Assembly (NCBI RefSeq): GCF_900141875.1
Contig: NZ_FQZE01000018.1
Coordinates: forward strand, 1-64,000
DNA: 64,000 nucleotides
Reading direction: 5' to 3'
From: Tangfeifania diversioriginum
GTDB lineage: Bacteria; Bacteroidota; Bacteroidia; Bacteroidales; Prolixibacteraceae
Part shown: piece after piece, positions 27,401 to 36,783 of the stretch
Layout: each line of letters opens with the position of its first letter
Position numbering within the stretch: the stretch's first letter is position 1
Made by a program: the position numbers and the translations under genes
The notes under the pieces: model-generated
What the model saw: the letters and a program-made list of their open reading frames with translations, nothing else
What the model was told of the DNA's origin: nothing
The model's database searches: none

Positions 27401-30400
27401 CAGCGGCAAAATAACAGATAGCTACGGCGTGGATTTGAACTACCAGGATGAAGTGCTTGGACTCGAATTGACCGATATTACCAAAGTAAAATATATAGGG
27501 CGTGTTGCAGGAGGTGCATTACAGGATTCGTATCTTTTGGGGCATTCGCTTTCTGCCAATAACCTGGCCGATGGAGTAACGGTTACGTTAACAACCAAAA
27601 ATCCGGCTTATTCTATTTCGAGTAGCGATACTACAAAAGTATTTGAACACCTGCTCCCGTCGAATAATAGCGGAGAGGGGTGGCCCAAAACAAATGATGT
27701 AACTTACAGTCAGGAAACAATTACCATTTATCCGAATGCAGAAACCGGGGAATTTGTGGCAGAGGTCATTCCTGAGGCATTTACTGTCAGGGTGAATGTT
27801 CCCGGCCACGACGATATTCCCGGCTCAGGGGAAGACCTCAATTTAACCCAAAGGCTGGTAATGAACTCCATTGTTTATGAATATGTTGATTCAACACTGG
27901 TTGACGAAGTGTGGGAAAAAACAAGTTATTCCGATACTGTTTTTTATAATGCCTCTCAGAAATTTATAAAACGCTACGCTCCAACCGTACGTATCCGGCA
28001 ACTGGATAGCAGGATGCAGGAATTGTCTTACTTTGGCGATACGGTGTATTATATGAAAACATTAGGGGGTGATGATGTGGAAATAAATTTGTATTCGAAT
28101 AACAATTACCTTCTTGGGAAGCCTGTTTTTACACAAAACAAATCGTATTCGCTTAAAGCAGAGGTATTTGAAGAATATAAATATTATGCCGCCGACGGGA
28201 CTTTAAAAGAAGATGTTGCGGCTGACGAAGTTCCAACCCGGGATGCAACGGTAGAGTTTACCAATAACTTGTCGGTTGCCGGGATTTCGGAAGTAGAAGC
28301 TGACAGTTTAGGGGTAGCAACTTATAGTTTTATCGTTACCGATCCTGAGCTGACTTCTGCTGTCCGGGCAATTTCTTCTAAAATATATTACGGAAACGAC
28401 GAGAATAGAACCTCTATTAACTGGGACGGGGCATTTACCGGAATTATTCTGGGATCTGTTCAAAGTGGCCGCGATTTTGTGACCGGGGGGCCCGACAAGG
28501 TATTAATGGTTTTGCGCGATCCTCCGGGTTCCAACAGCTATTCATATCTTGAAAAAGGAGTTACGGTAACCGAATCTTCCACTTACAATGGCAGTGCTAC
28601 AAACACGGGCTCCGAATTGTTTACCCAGAAGCTGGGAACAGAGTTGATTACTTTTACCGGTTTGGGTGCCGGAACCATTCAATCAGCCACAAACAGCACA
28701 GGATTTACCGTTGGGGTTCTTCATGAGGAAACAGTGGGAGGAAGTAATACCTCCGAATCTGTCACTACCACCACCACACGTTTTCAAACCAGTGGCGATC
28801 CGTCGTATGTGGGGGCCGATGCGGATGTATTTGTAGGCTACTCTACCAACATTGCTTATGGTTCTACCGAATGCGTGAGTATTATTCCAAGAGAAAAATT
28901 TTTGAAAAACATATCGGCTTATGAGGTTTTCAGGGATATTACCCCACTTGTCAGCGACTGGCTGTTAGTGAAGCAAACCGGCCTGGGAATTGCCCAAACC
29001 TTCGCAACCCTGTTCGCATACCCGCAGTCGCATATTGTTGACCGCTTACTGCCTGAGATGGAAGCATTAAGGGATAACTTTCTGATGCAGGAAGGAGAGG
29101 CCGATATCACAACCTTACAAAACCTGGCAAATGCGCAGGACACTGTTTTCTATGTTTCACGCCTGACTCCTGACGATCCAAATTTCGGAAAAACCAATTC
29201 GGATGTAGCGTTTAATAATGTGCCTGATCCCGACCCGAACGACGACTATAACGGACCGAGCTACCAGGTGATTTTCCCGGAGCGGATGGATTTTACACGC
29301 AGCGACACTATATTGTATCTTAATCAATCTATAAACAACTGGTACAAACAGCTGAAGGCAAACGAAGAAGCAAAAATAAATGCCGAACTGCTGCAAAATT
29401 ATTCTTTCCAGGGGGGCTCTCCGGTTGAATATTCTGAAGCCTATTCTACTACCGAATCGAGCACGGTGAAATTCGACATTATGATTGGTGCTAACTTTAA
29501 AACCGAAACCGATGTTAAAATTATGGGAAGTGGCTTTAAGTTTTCAATTGATGAATCGCTCACCACAACCCACGGAGGAGAATTTGCGGATGCAGAAACC
29601 GAAAGTCATTCCAAAGGATTTGTCCTTTCAGAAAGTGGAAGTGACTATTTAAGTGTCGATGTAATGTACGAAAACGCTGAAGGTGATACCGGGAACGAGA
29701 ACCCGGAAGATGATTTTTATCCGACATTTATTTTCAGAACACAGGCCGGGGCCACTTCCTGTCCTTACGAAGACGCGAATGTTACACAATATTATGAGCC
29801 GGGGAAACATGTAATTGACCAGGCAACAAAAAAGATTGAAGTCCCGGAAATTGCTGTTGAGCAGGATTTTATTGAAAATGTACCCTCCGGGAAAGGCGCA
29901 AATTTTGTGCTTTATCTGAGAAATAATTCAGAAATTAAACAAAACAACTGGTTCAATTTAAAGATTGTCGATGAATCGAATCCCAATGGGGCTAAATTAT
30001 ATGTTGACGGTGCCCCCATAGGAAATGGCCGCGAATTTTTGGTGCCGGCAGGCGAAACCCTAACCAAAACACTTGAAGTGGGGAAAGGCTCGGTGATGAA
30101 TTACGACAATTTAAAATTGATTTTGCAGTCGCAATGTCAGTCCGACATTGTTGATACCGTTAATTTTACGGTTCATTATACTCCTTCCTGTTGCGATGTA
30201 GAAGTGGAAAAGCCGGGCGGTAACTGGACATATAATACCAAACTGCCAACGGTTACAATTGACGGTGTCGATAAACACTACATGGATATTCGTATCAGTG
30301 GGTTCGATGTAAACTACGACAGTTTCAACCACATTAAACTGCAATACAAATCTTCGGCACAATCGGACGACGGCTGGATAACTCTTATGAAATATTACAG

Positions 30401-33400
30401 CGATTCAACGCTCTATCTGGATGCCCTGGAAAATGGTAATGCTGAAATGATAGATGCTTCTGATGCCGGAACAATAAAATATACACTTAAAATGGATGAC
30501 TTGCCAGACCAATTTTATGATCTGCGTGCAGTTTCTGTTTGTGTGATTAACAACGAAGCCATTGAAAATATCTCGGAAACGGTCAGCGGAATTAAAGACA
30601 TGTACCGCCCCCGCTTGTTTGGCAGTCCCCAGCCGGCGAACGGCATTTTAACCATAGAAGACGATATCCGGCTCAACTTTAACGAGCCGATTGCCGATGG
30701 CCTTTTAACCAAAAATAATTTTCAGGTAACCGGTATCCGCAACGGCGCCAAAACCGATCATTCTGTTTCTGTCAGTTTCGACGGAATAAACGATTTTATG
30801 GAAACGGAGTTTGAAAAGAACATGGCGAATAAGGATATTACAGTAGAAATGTGGATTAAATCGGATGCTCCACAGGATGCTGTTTTGTTCAGCCAGGGAA
30901 ACATAAATGAATCGGTTGAGATGGCCATTACAAATGACAACCATCTTCAATTAACGGTGGGGGACAATGTAATTACCAGTAACAATGCCGTACCGTTTGA
31001 AGCAGGTTCCTGGGCGCATGTGGCATTTGTTTTTAGCAAAACCGGATATATCACCGGTTATTATAATTTCAGCGAAGTCATCAGCAATGTTTTTGCGGGA
31101 ACTTACAACGGAATCGGGAATTTTATCCTCGGCAGAAGCATCAGCAGCGATAACGGTTTTTTCAGCGGATACATGCATAATGTGAGGGTCTGGAATAAAG
31201 AACGAACCTCGGGAGAATTACAGGTAAAAAGTTTAGCGAAGCTGTCGGGTAACGAACCGGGATTATTTGCCTGTTATCCCATGAATGCCGCCAGGGGGGA
31301 TTATGCTGAAGACAATGCCCGCGGAGCAAACATGCTCATGAATGGCTGTATTTGGTCCACCCCTGAAGGACGTGCCATTGAATTGAACGGAACCGACAGT
31401 TATGTCAGGATAAACACCGGGAGTTCTGCCGTTATCAAAGAGTCAATGGATTATTCCATCGAACTTTGGTTTAAAGGAGCGCCCGGTCAAACCAATGCCA
31501 CCCTGTTATCCAACGGCAGGGGCGACGGACAGGACCTGGGAGGTTCAGAGGACCTGTTCTCCATAGAGTTTGACGCGAACGGAAAGCTTTGCTTCAGAAA
31601 TAATGGATTTGTTTCAACGGTTGACAGCAACTACCTCGACAATAACTGGCATCATCTTGCAGTGAACGTTGGACGAACCATTGGCCGGGGCCAGATATAC
31701 ATCGATGGCAACATGGTGAACTATTTCAGTTCCGACGAGCTTGGGGGAATTGTTTCGGCATATATGTACATCGGTGCCCGCGGATGGTACGAGGAAGGTG
31801 CTTCCGCCACATTAATCCTTGATAACTATTTCGAAGGTACAATTGATGAGGTCAGGATTTGGGACCTTTATAAATACGAACAGCAAATTCAGGATTACAA
31901 TAATGTAAAACTGAACGGAAACGAAATGGGGCTGCTGGCTTATTATCCGTTTGAGTATTATAAAGAATGGCAGGGACTTGAGGAGCTCGATTTTACTCTG
32001 GCCGATATGAAAATCCAGGCCGATCCTGCCAATGCGGTTCCCGATGCCGAGGCCAACAATTCTGCGCAGGTTTCGGACACTCCGCCGGTAAAAGACAAAG
32101 GGCCGGTTTCCGACCTCGAATTCGATTTTGTTGTGAACAACGATGCGCTCATCATCTACCTTGAAGAATCGCCTGAGAAAATAGAAAAAACCATTGTAAC
32201 TTTTACAGTCGATGGTGTTCAGGATGTTAACGGGAATGAAAACAGCTCACCAATTACCTGGAGTGCATACATCGATCAGAACATGTTGAAATGGAGCGAT
32301 CCTGATTTAATGGTGACCAAACCCCTTGATGAGCCTTTAATATTTACGGTACAGGCTGTAAATAAAGGCGGCGCAGTTGAAAGTTTTTATATTGAAAATA
32401 TGCCGTCGTGGATGAAAATTACACCTTCCCGCGGTACAATTGAACCGAATTCTTCCATCAATATTACCTTCGAAATTGATGAAGGCCTCAATGTGGGGGC
32501 ATACAACGAAATGATTTACCTCACAAACAGAGATAATGTTTCTGAAGTGTTGGAAATAACTGTTATAGCAAAAGGAGAAACTCCCGGGTGGACAGTAAAT
32601 CCAGGCGGTTTCAATTACAATATGACTGTGTATGCCAAGTTGCGCATCAATAATATTTTCTCAACGGATGCGGAAGACAAAATTGCCGCGTTTGCCGATG
32701 GAAAATGTATTGGTGTTGCCAACGTTGAATACGAAGAGCGCAACGACATGTGGTATGCTTTCCTCACGCTCTATTCGAACACAACCAGTCGCGAAGGGAT
32801 TGTATTTAAAATATGGGATGCAAGTACCGGTCTTGTTTATCTGGCCGATGCGGGCATATCCATCAACTTTGCCAATAACAGCACGGTGGGAACACCCTCC
32901 GTCCCGCAAATTTTTGATGCCGCAAACATGGTTTATCAAAACATTGAACTGACGCCCGGTTGGAACTGGATTTCCTTTAATGTTGAATCGCCGGCGTTGA
33001 ACAGTTTAAACGAAGTGCTTGCCGATATGGAATGGGATACTTCCAATTTCTTTAAAAGCGAAGCAGGTAACCTTAGTGCAAACTATTCAGGTGTGCAGGG
33101 CAAATGGGTTGAAGAAAGCTCAATTGCCCTGGGAAATAAACTGATGTACAAGGTTTCTTCATCGGTCAGCCAAATACTCAGCCTGGCCGGGAATAAGATC
33201 ACACCTTCTGCCGAAAGTATAGAGGTATTAGGGAACCAGTGGAATTACATCAGTTACCTGCCTGCCGTGCGCATGAAGCTTGATGAAGCGTTGGCCGGAT
33301 ACGATGCAACTGAGGAGGACATTATTAAAACACAGGAAGGTTTTGCCATGTATTCCGGCAACATCGGCTGGGTGGGAAGCCTTTCTTATCTCAAACCGGG

Positions 33401-34067
33401 TAAAGGATACATGCTATTCAGTAATAACAATACCGCTGTCACCCTGAAATATCCCGACAGTTCGGGGTCGATGAGTGAAAAAAGTGGTGCGTTGGAGACC
33501 GAAGCCGAATACGTAAACAGAGATTATGCAGGGAATATGAATATGGTGGCCGTTACCGATGTTGAACCGCAGGAAAACGATCGTATCCTGGCTTATCTCG
33601 GCAATGACTTGAGCTCGAAAACGACCATCGGTTATGTCAACTATAATCCCAGGTATTTTATAACGATTGTCGGGAGTGTAAACCGTCCGGTGACGTTTGA
33701 ACTTGAACGAGACGGTCAGGTCATCGCAAAAACAGACAGTAACATTCCGTTTGTTGCTAATTCGGTGAATGGAACGATTGACGATCCGGTTGTTCTGCGT
33801 TTTAACAGGATTGACGACCGGATTTATGCTTATCCGAATCCGTTAAAAACAGAAGTTACCATTTCATTATTTACCCAAAATACCGGGGAGGTTGGAATTA
33901 AAATTACGGATATTACCGGCAGAACGTTAATTGAGAAACGAGGCACCCCGGTGTCCGCCGGACAATCTGTTACGACCATCGATTGCAGCAGATTAACGCC
34001 GGGATTATATTTTGCCCGGGTTGCCGTTGGCGGAAATACCCATGTGATAAAAATTGAAAAACAATAG
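24492..34067 (+). CDS. Giant T9SS-secreted surface protein with LamG-like domains (3191 aa)
   Basis: The ATG at 24492 gives a signal peptide (GIAVCLFFISLGQVHAQ); the frame is open back to 24411 but that part is not signal-like. Domain order: fibronectin III-like repeats in about the first 600 residues (RIRRTKTQ, YEYQIVGVTNC); LamG/concanavalin-like fold 1 at about 640-810 (GAIDEVRIWNRPLS); carboxypeptidase-regulatory-like modules at about 840-1100; a long middle region of unknown fold; LamG folds 2 (about 2090-2265) and 3 (about 2290-2490, GTIDEVRIWDLYK); a module with EDKIAAFADGKCIGVAN near 2730; two WNWIS/WNYIS repeats; and a C-terminal type A sorting domain (about 3110-3191, YAYPNPLKTEVTISLF, GLYFARVAVGG). 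It is expected on the cell surface or released. A two-base gap joins it to the next lipoprotein gene. Adhesion is the likely role, but unproven. Confidence 0.88.
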   Translation: MKLQKMPPSWTGLYKTLGIAVCLFFISLGQVHAQRISADKVTMNANDLKNGYIYLKIPIYDDDANDEGITPTSTRAGKIKVNNNTLLRFWSFHGAGDPQGDDDWYWVRAHRTRSDVDVNIYRTSGTDYWKSVSAVTSSYSSSTYTQVDITKDGSTTWAQIRVCLPTWLLDDGTLEVGVSYYVDEDGGADYGETSTSHSFSGLTFPTPSLSSSFSSSPGKYDITATISSTGVYAGYEYSIDGINFSDLNAGSAVIPVNIAETEQTKTVTIRYTLGYCNRTMEKANTIKLPAYPQAKNFTASQLANGNTSVTWNVNTSGLGNSPVTGDQFEIQRADNAEFNNPVSVAKVGYDVARSNYDIIDETSEENLNGTYYYRIRRTKTQNEWGWDLCSTATINFSMAHKKIENASVQLLDGNFSKITWNYDSGNVWTDGSSVIIERYNITNGGVKETITVPADSLPNRSYSEELFQMCNKFTYKIYVKPGSPKYTTQEAISVQGEIVPLESGNLLAINASKGYFSDRTELSWETDGMPIDYFTVKSREYQSGNSFKQIQQITATDGSELYQFNDEQSGPGTVYEYQIVGVTNCADVTIYTDTLYTYGFRTPTGDIYGRVTFESGQAEENVEVRLESEEEGIMGKSTEFDATSPATINNESFFENNTDSFTVQAWIAPDDVIGTRKIFSKPGMAELGMKDGNFYFSVGSQEISSSGSVSEYRAGADFVHVTGVNSGDSLFIYVNGERTDSTLNNETISGNTNQATLGENFTGAIDEVRIWNRPLSAKEVARDYNRYLTGGEKGLIAYWNFNYVTDGNFYDRSYKNSNYNENHGKLNGAVSTDIRIPTSEQLGYKGVTGADGSYSIRAIPYSGNGTVYTIIPRLGIHQFEPEEEVRFIGEGSESFTVNFTDKSSFKVTGTVTYEGGTIPVEGVSFTIDGVVAMGKNGTVLMTDAQGEFEIRVPVGSHEVIARKDNHVFKNSGKITDSYGVDLNYQDEVLGLELTDITKVKYIGRVAGGALQDSYLLGHSLSANNLADGVTVTLTTKNPAYSISSSDTTKVFEHLLPSNNSGEGWPKTNDVTYSQETITIYPNAETGEFVAEVIPEAFTVRVNVPGHDDIPGSGEDLNLTQRLVMNSIVYEYVDSTLVDEVWEKTSYSDTVFYNASQKFIKRYAPTVRIRQLDSRMQELSYFGDTVYYMKTLGGDDVEINLYSNNNYLLGKPVFTQNKSYSLKAEVFEEYKYYAADGTLKEDVAADEVPTRDATVEFTNNLSVAGISEVEADSLGVATYSFIVTDPELTSAVRAISSKIYYGNDENRTSINWDGAFTGIILGSVQSGRDFVTGGPDKVLMVLRDPPGSNSYSYLEKGVTVTESSTYNGSATNTGSELFTQKLGTELITFTGLGAGTIQSATNSTGFTVGVLHEETVGGSNTSESVTTTTTRFQTSGDPSYVGADADVFVGYSTNIAYGSTECVSIIPREKFLKNISAYEVFRDITPLVSDWLLVKQTGLGIAQTFATLFAYPQSHIVDRLLPEMEALRDNFLMQEGEADITTLQNLANAQDTVFYVSRLTPDDPNFGKTNSDVAFNNVPDPDPNDDYNGPSYQVIFPERMDFTRSDTILYLNQSINNWYKQLKANEEAKINAELLQNYSFQGGSPVEYSEAYSTTESSTVKFDIMIGANFKTETDVKIMGSGFKFSIDESLTTTHGGEFADAETESHSKGFVLSESGSDYLSVDVMYENAEGDTGNENPEDDFYPTFIFRTQAGATSCPYEDANVTQYYEPGKHVIDQATKKIEVPEIAVEQDFIENVPSGKGANFVLYLRNNSEIKQNNWFNLKIVDESNPNGAKLYVDGAPIGNGREFLVPAGETLTKTLEVGKGSVMNYDNLKLILQSQCQSDIVDTVNFTVHYTPSCCDVEVEKPGGNWTYNTKLPTVTIDGVDKHYMDIRISGFDVNYDSFNHIKLQYKSSAQSDDGWITLMKYYSDSTLYLDALENGNAEMIDASDAGTIKYTLKMDDLPDQFYDLRAVSVCVINNEAIENISETVSGIKDMYRPRLFGSPQPANGILTIEDDIRLNFNEPIADGLLTKNNFQVTGIRNGAKTDHSVSVSFDGINDFMETEFEKNMANKDITVEMWIKSDAPQDAVLFSQGNINESVEMAITNDNHLQLTVGDNVITSNNAVPFEAGSWAHVAFVFSKTGYITGYYNFSEVISNVFAGTYNGIGNFILGRSISSDNGFFSGYMHNVRVWNKERTSGELQVKSLAKLSGNEPGLFACYPMNAARGDYAEDNARGANMLMNGCIWSTPEGRAIELNGTDSYVRINTGSSAVIKESMDYSIELWFKGAPGQTNATLLSNGRGDGQDLGGSEDLFSIEFDANGKLCFRNNGFVSTVDSNYLDNNWHHLAVNVGRTIGRGQIYIDGNMVNYFSSDELGGIVSAYMYIGARGWYEEGASATLILDNYFEGTIDEVRIWDLYKYEQQIQDYNNVKLNGNEMGLLAYYPFEYYKEWQGLEELDFTLADMKIQADPANAVPDAEANNSAQVSDTPPVKDKGPVSDLEFDFVVNNDALIIYLEESPEKIEKTIVTFTVDGVQDVNGNENSSPITWSAYIDQNMLKWSDPDLMVTKPLDEPLIFTVQAVNKGGAVESFYIENMPSWMKITPSRGTIEPNSSINITFEIDEGLNVGAYNEMIYLTNRDNVSEVLEITVIAKGETPGWTVNPGGFNYNMTVYAKLRINNIFSTDAEDKIAAFADGKCIGVANVEYEERNDMWYAFLTLYSNTTSREGIVFKIWDASTGLVYLADAGISINFANNSTVGTPSVPQIFDAANMVYQNIELTPGWNWISFNVESPALNSLNEVLADMEWDTSNFFKSEAGNLSANYSGVQGKWVEESSIALGNKLMYKVSSSVSQILSLAGNKITPSAESIEVLGNQWNYISYLPAVRMKLDEALAGYDATEEDIIKTQEGFAMYSGNIGWVGSLSYLKPGKGYMLFSNNNTAVTLKYPDSSGSMSEKSGALETEAEYVNRDYAGNMNMVAVTDVEPQENDRILAYLGNDLSSKTTIGYVNYNPRYFITIVGSVNRPVTFELERDGQVIAKTDSNIPFVANSVNGTIDDPVVLRFNRIDDRIYAYPNPLKTEVTISLFTQNTGEVGIKITDITGRTLIEKRGTPVSAGQSVTTIDCSRLTPGLYFARVAVGGNTHVIKIEKQ

Positions 34068-34069
34068 AA

Positions 34070-34519
34070 ATGAAACAAATTAAAACGATTCTTGCACTGT
34101 GTATTGCAATCCTGGTTTTTGAGGGATGCAGTAAAGATACAGATCCGTATCCTGAATCTGCTGTGCCTTCATGGTCTGTTCAGTCGCCTGAATTGCTGCC
34201 CAACAGCTTTACTGCTATTGTTGCCATTCCCGATGAAATTAATATCTACGCCGGCGATGAGGATAAGATAGCTGCTTTTATTGGCGATGAATGCCGCGGT
34301 GTAGGGAATCTCGTGAAATCGGAGAGCACCGGGGAAAGGGTATATTATATCACAATCAGGGCCGCAGATACGGAAAACAGAGCGATTGTTTTCATGTATT
34401 ATAATGCCAGGCTTTCGTACATGTACCAGGCATTACAAAGCGTTCCGTTCGAAAACGACGGAACCTGGGGTACTCATGATTCACCCGTAATATTGGATTT
34501 GGAATACGTAACAGACTAA
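34070..34519 (+). CDS. Small lipoprotein sharing a module with the giant protein
   Basis: A 149-residue lipoprotein: signal MKQIKTILALCIAILVFEGC with the lipidated Cys followed by SKDTD. The mature part contains EDKIAAFIGDECRGVGN, which matches the giant protein's EDKIAAFADGKCIGVAN at 11 of 17 positions, and the surrounding strands also correspond, so this is a stand-alone copy of that domain. The gene starts two bases after the giant gene's stop and is surely cotranscribed. It may anchor or pair with the giant protein at the outer membrane; this is inference from homology and position. Confidence 0.8.
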   Translation: MKQIKTILALCIAILVFEGCSKDTDPYPESAVPSWSVQSPELLPNSFTAIVAIPDEINIYAGDEDKIAAFIGDECRGVGNLVKSESTGERVYYITIRAADTENRAIVFMYYNARLSYMYQALQSVPFENDGTWGTHDSPVILDLEYVTD

Positions 34520-34590
34520 TTGCGAAAACAAAAAATGCCGGCTGGTCTGTTAAGCCGACCAGTTGGTCATGAATAAAAAAAAACCAGAAA

Positions 34591-35364
34591 ATGAGAATTT
34601 CCGTTTTGACAATGATATTCCTGCTTTTTATGTCTGAGGTATGGGCCCAAACAGAAGGAGGCCAAGTTGCAGAAAAAGATTCAGGTGCATTCCGTCCCTT
34701 TCCCGAACATTTTTATATCGAGGCAACAGGGGGTGCCCAACTTCTTATTTCAGAAGACGTGGAAAACCTCGATTTCAACGACCGCTTTACTTCTTCGTTT
34801 TCCCTTTCGGCAGGAAAATGGTTTTCCCCGGTTTGGGGGGCCAGTGTAAAAATCCAGGGCTTTTCGCTGAACGGGTTTAGCACAACAGAAGGTATTTATA
34901 CCGCAACAACCGGGAGCACTTCTCCGTTTGATGAAGATCCGGTCAGAAAGGAGGTTACCATTAATCCCGACGGAACATACCGCCATTTCATCCGGTATGC
35001 GAACCTATCACTGAATGCGTATTTGAGCCTTGTCAACCTTTTTACCGAATTCAACGGGACTACCAGGTTTGATTTAATTCCTTCAGTTGGAATCGGAAAC
35101 ATGCACGTGTTTCAATACAAAGGAGTTCCTGCCAACAATTCCCTGTCGGTAAACCTTGGTGTAACGGGAAAATTTTGTGTTACCCCCAGGTTCGATGTAG
35201 CTGTCAGCGCCAATGCTGCCGTTTTTGATAACGATTTTGAAGGAAGAATTGCCGGTAGCAAATCATACGATAAATATGTGTCCGCAAGTGCAGGCATTGT
35301 ATATTATTTTAAGGACAGGCGACTGAAAGAGAAGGCGGAGAAAAATATGGATGCGGAAGAATGA
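34591..35364 (+). CDS. Outer-membrane beta-barrel protein
   Basis: A 257-residue protein with a signal peptide (MRISVLTMIFLLFMSEVWAQ) and alternating amphipathic strands typical of small outer-membrane barrels (FYIEATGGAQLLI, SFSLSAGKWFSPVWGASVKI, FDVAVSANAAVF, KYVSASAGIVYYFKDRR). It has no OmpA-like peptidoglycan-binding domain; after the last strand there is only a short charged tail. It is third in the giant-protein operon. The 71-base gap before it contains a ctggtc / gaccag hairpin (34542-34562) without a T-run, perhaps an mRNA processing or stability element. Confidence 0.78.
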   Translation: MRISVLTMIFLLFMSEVWAQTEGGQVAEKDSGAFRPFPEHFYIEATGGAQLLISEDVENLDFNDRFTSSFSLSAGKWFSPVWGASVKIQGFSLNGFSTTEGIYTATTGSTSPFDEDPVRKEVTINPDGTYRHFIRYANLSLNAYLSLVNLFTEFNGTTRFDLIPSVGIGNMHVFQYKGVPANNSLSVNLGVTGKFCVTPRFDVAVSANAAVFDNDFEGRIAGSKSYDKYVSASAGIVYYFKDRRLKEKAEKNMDAEE

Positions 35365-35422
35365 ACAACCCCGTGATTGTTGTATTCCCGGAAATTCGCA
35401 TTTTATAATGTTAAACTTAATT

Positions 35423-36257
35423 CAATACTTCGTTAAGAATGTGGATAACTATTTGAAAATGAGCAAAATAAGCCACCAGGACATTTGGTTAAACCCCTGA
35501 TAATTAGTATTTTAATGGATTTTACCACAAATCTGTTACAGAATGACTATTAGGGGATGTGATAATTATAATTAATTAATTATCAGAATGTTAATAAAGG
35601 TGTCAGTTTTCAATAAATGCAGGAAAGACTTTATCTGCGAAGTCGTTATCCTTTTGCTTTCCATTAAAGGGCGTGTCAACTTTTTACAACTCGGCCGCTT
35701 CGGGAATTCCAAAGAACATAGATACCGTCAACAATTTGAAAAACCTTTTCCCTGGCTCGATTTTAACAAAGAACTTGCCCTTTCGCATGGTGGCAGCCGG
35801 TTTGTAATAGCATTTGACCTGACCGATTCCTATGCAAGCGACAAAGGAAAACTAACCCGTAAACTTTACTTTAGTACCGATACCCAAATGGATGCACTTG
35901 AAATCCTGGATTGTTACCAAAGCAGGTTCCAGATTGAGTTTCTTTACCGCGACGCAAAGCAACACACAGGGTTGAACGATTCACAGGCACGCAGCGAAAA
36001 CAAGCTGAACTTTCACTTAAATGCTGCCCTTACTACCATCAACATTTGCTAAAGTGGAACATTGGTTGAGCCAACCAAAACAGGCACGTAAACCTTTTTC
36101 AATGGCTGATATTAAAACTATGAACCACAACAGGTTACTATTGCAACGATTTATTGACGTGTTCGGTGTTAATGCATACTCTGCTAAAAATCGAAACCTT
36201 GTCAATGAACTTATATATTATGGCACTATTGCCGCTTAATTTTTTAACGAAGTATTG
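35423..36257 (+). mobile_element. Internally deleted IS4-family element (835 bp)
   Basis: Bounded by 14-bp inverted ends caatacttcgttaa (35423-35436) and ttaacgaagtattg (36244-36257). The inside holds a defective transposase. The right-end 94 bases recur at 1-94. No clear target duplication is seen (left flank ttaaacttaatt, right flank tcaatacaattg). The segment inserts after the giant-protein operon and before the tRNA genes. Confidence 0.8.
35588..36239 (+). pseudogene. Defective IS4-family transposase
   Basis: The reading frame from 35588 covers an N-terminal segment (KGRVNFLQLGRFGNSKEHRY) and jumps after FVIAFDLTDSY to the C-terminal catalytic block YQSRFQIEFLYRDAK, an exact Y-(2)-R-(3)-E-(6)-K signature of IS4 enzymes. 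The central part that should hold the second catalytic Asp is missing, apparently by internal deletion. A frameshift near 36040 then moves the C-terminus (KVEHWLSQPKQARKPFSMAD to IYYGTIAA) into another frame. Full-length relatives are expected to be much longer. Not functional by itself. Confidence 0.82.
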
Positions 36258-36436
36258 TCAATACAATTGCTAATTTGCAAACTGATTAGTTACAAGTAAA
36301 TTAATAAAGTCTTGATAATGCTCGTTTGATTGTGCCATCAGATTTGTAAAATAAAATATTCAAAATTCGTTTTTTTTATCTTACTCCACAACTTTTTAAA
36401 TTGACCCCTGATGAGTTTTTCAGGATATCGGGCAAC

Positions 36437-36473
36437 AAAAAAAGGATTAAGCTGATTTTAAACAACTTAACCC
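36437..36473 (-). terminator. Intrinsic terminator after tRNA-Pro
   Basis: On the minus strand, gggttaag and cttaatcc pair (one G-U) and are followed by seven T. It ends the tRNA-Ser/tRNA-Pro transcript. Confidence 0.7.
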
Positions 36474-36482
36474 TTTCAAAAG

Positions 36483-36557
36483 TCGGGGTAGCAGGATTTG
36501 AACCTGCGACCCCCTGCTCCCAAAGCAGGTACACTAACCGGACTGTGCTATACCCCG
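36483..36557 (-). tRNA. tRNA-Pro (anticodon TGG)
   Basis: Acceptor cggggta / taccccg with discriminator A, anticodon stem cctgc / gcagg around loop tttggga (TGG), and T-arm gcaggttcaaatcctgc. CCA is not encoded. Confidence 0.95.
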
Positions 36558-36561
36558 TTTC

Positions 36562-36650
36562 AACCACCGAAGCTTTAGCGTAGGTGGTTTAAATAACTAT
36601 CAAAAATCTTAAGAACTTGTTATACTCCTTCACTAAAGCTTCGGAGTATT
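36562..36650. repeat. Pair of inverted hairpins sharing a gaagctttag core
   Basis: Hairpin 1 (36562-36589) is aaccacc ... ggtggtt around gaagctttagcgta. Hairpin 2 (36622-36650), read on the minus strand, is atactcc ... ggagtat around gaagctttagtgaa. The loops match at 11 of 14 bases while the stems differ with compensating changes, so the structure rather than the stem sequence is conserved. Confidence 0.6.
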
Positions 36651-36720
36651 AAAGCGGTGAGGGGGGGATTCCCGCGAAGCGATCCCCTCGGGAGAACCCG
36701 CGGTACAGTTATTGCCCTAC
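36651..36720 (-). pseudogene. Partial tRNA-Ser copy with a REP unit in its T-loop
   Basis: Bases 36651-36671 are identical to 36780-36800, the 3' end of the intact tRNA-Ser and its flank. The match resumes after about 22 extra bases (gaaccc-cggtacag). Those extra bases, read on the minus strand with their borders, give gcgggttctcccgagggg and atcgcttcgcgggaat, closely matching the REP module A at 3181 (gcggattctcccaaaggg, atcactccgtggcgat), with mostly transitions. The anticodon half is absent, so no tRNA can be made. Confidence 0.65.
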
Positions 36721-36783
36721 CCGCGATTTCAATTTTTCAAAAAACTTTTTTTGCTTCCACACAAGTGTGTTGAAACATAAAAG

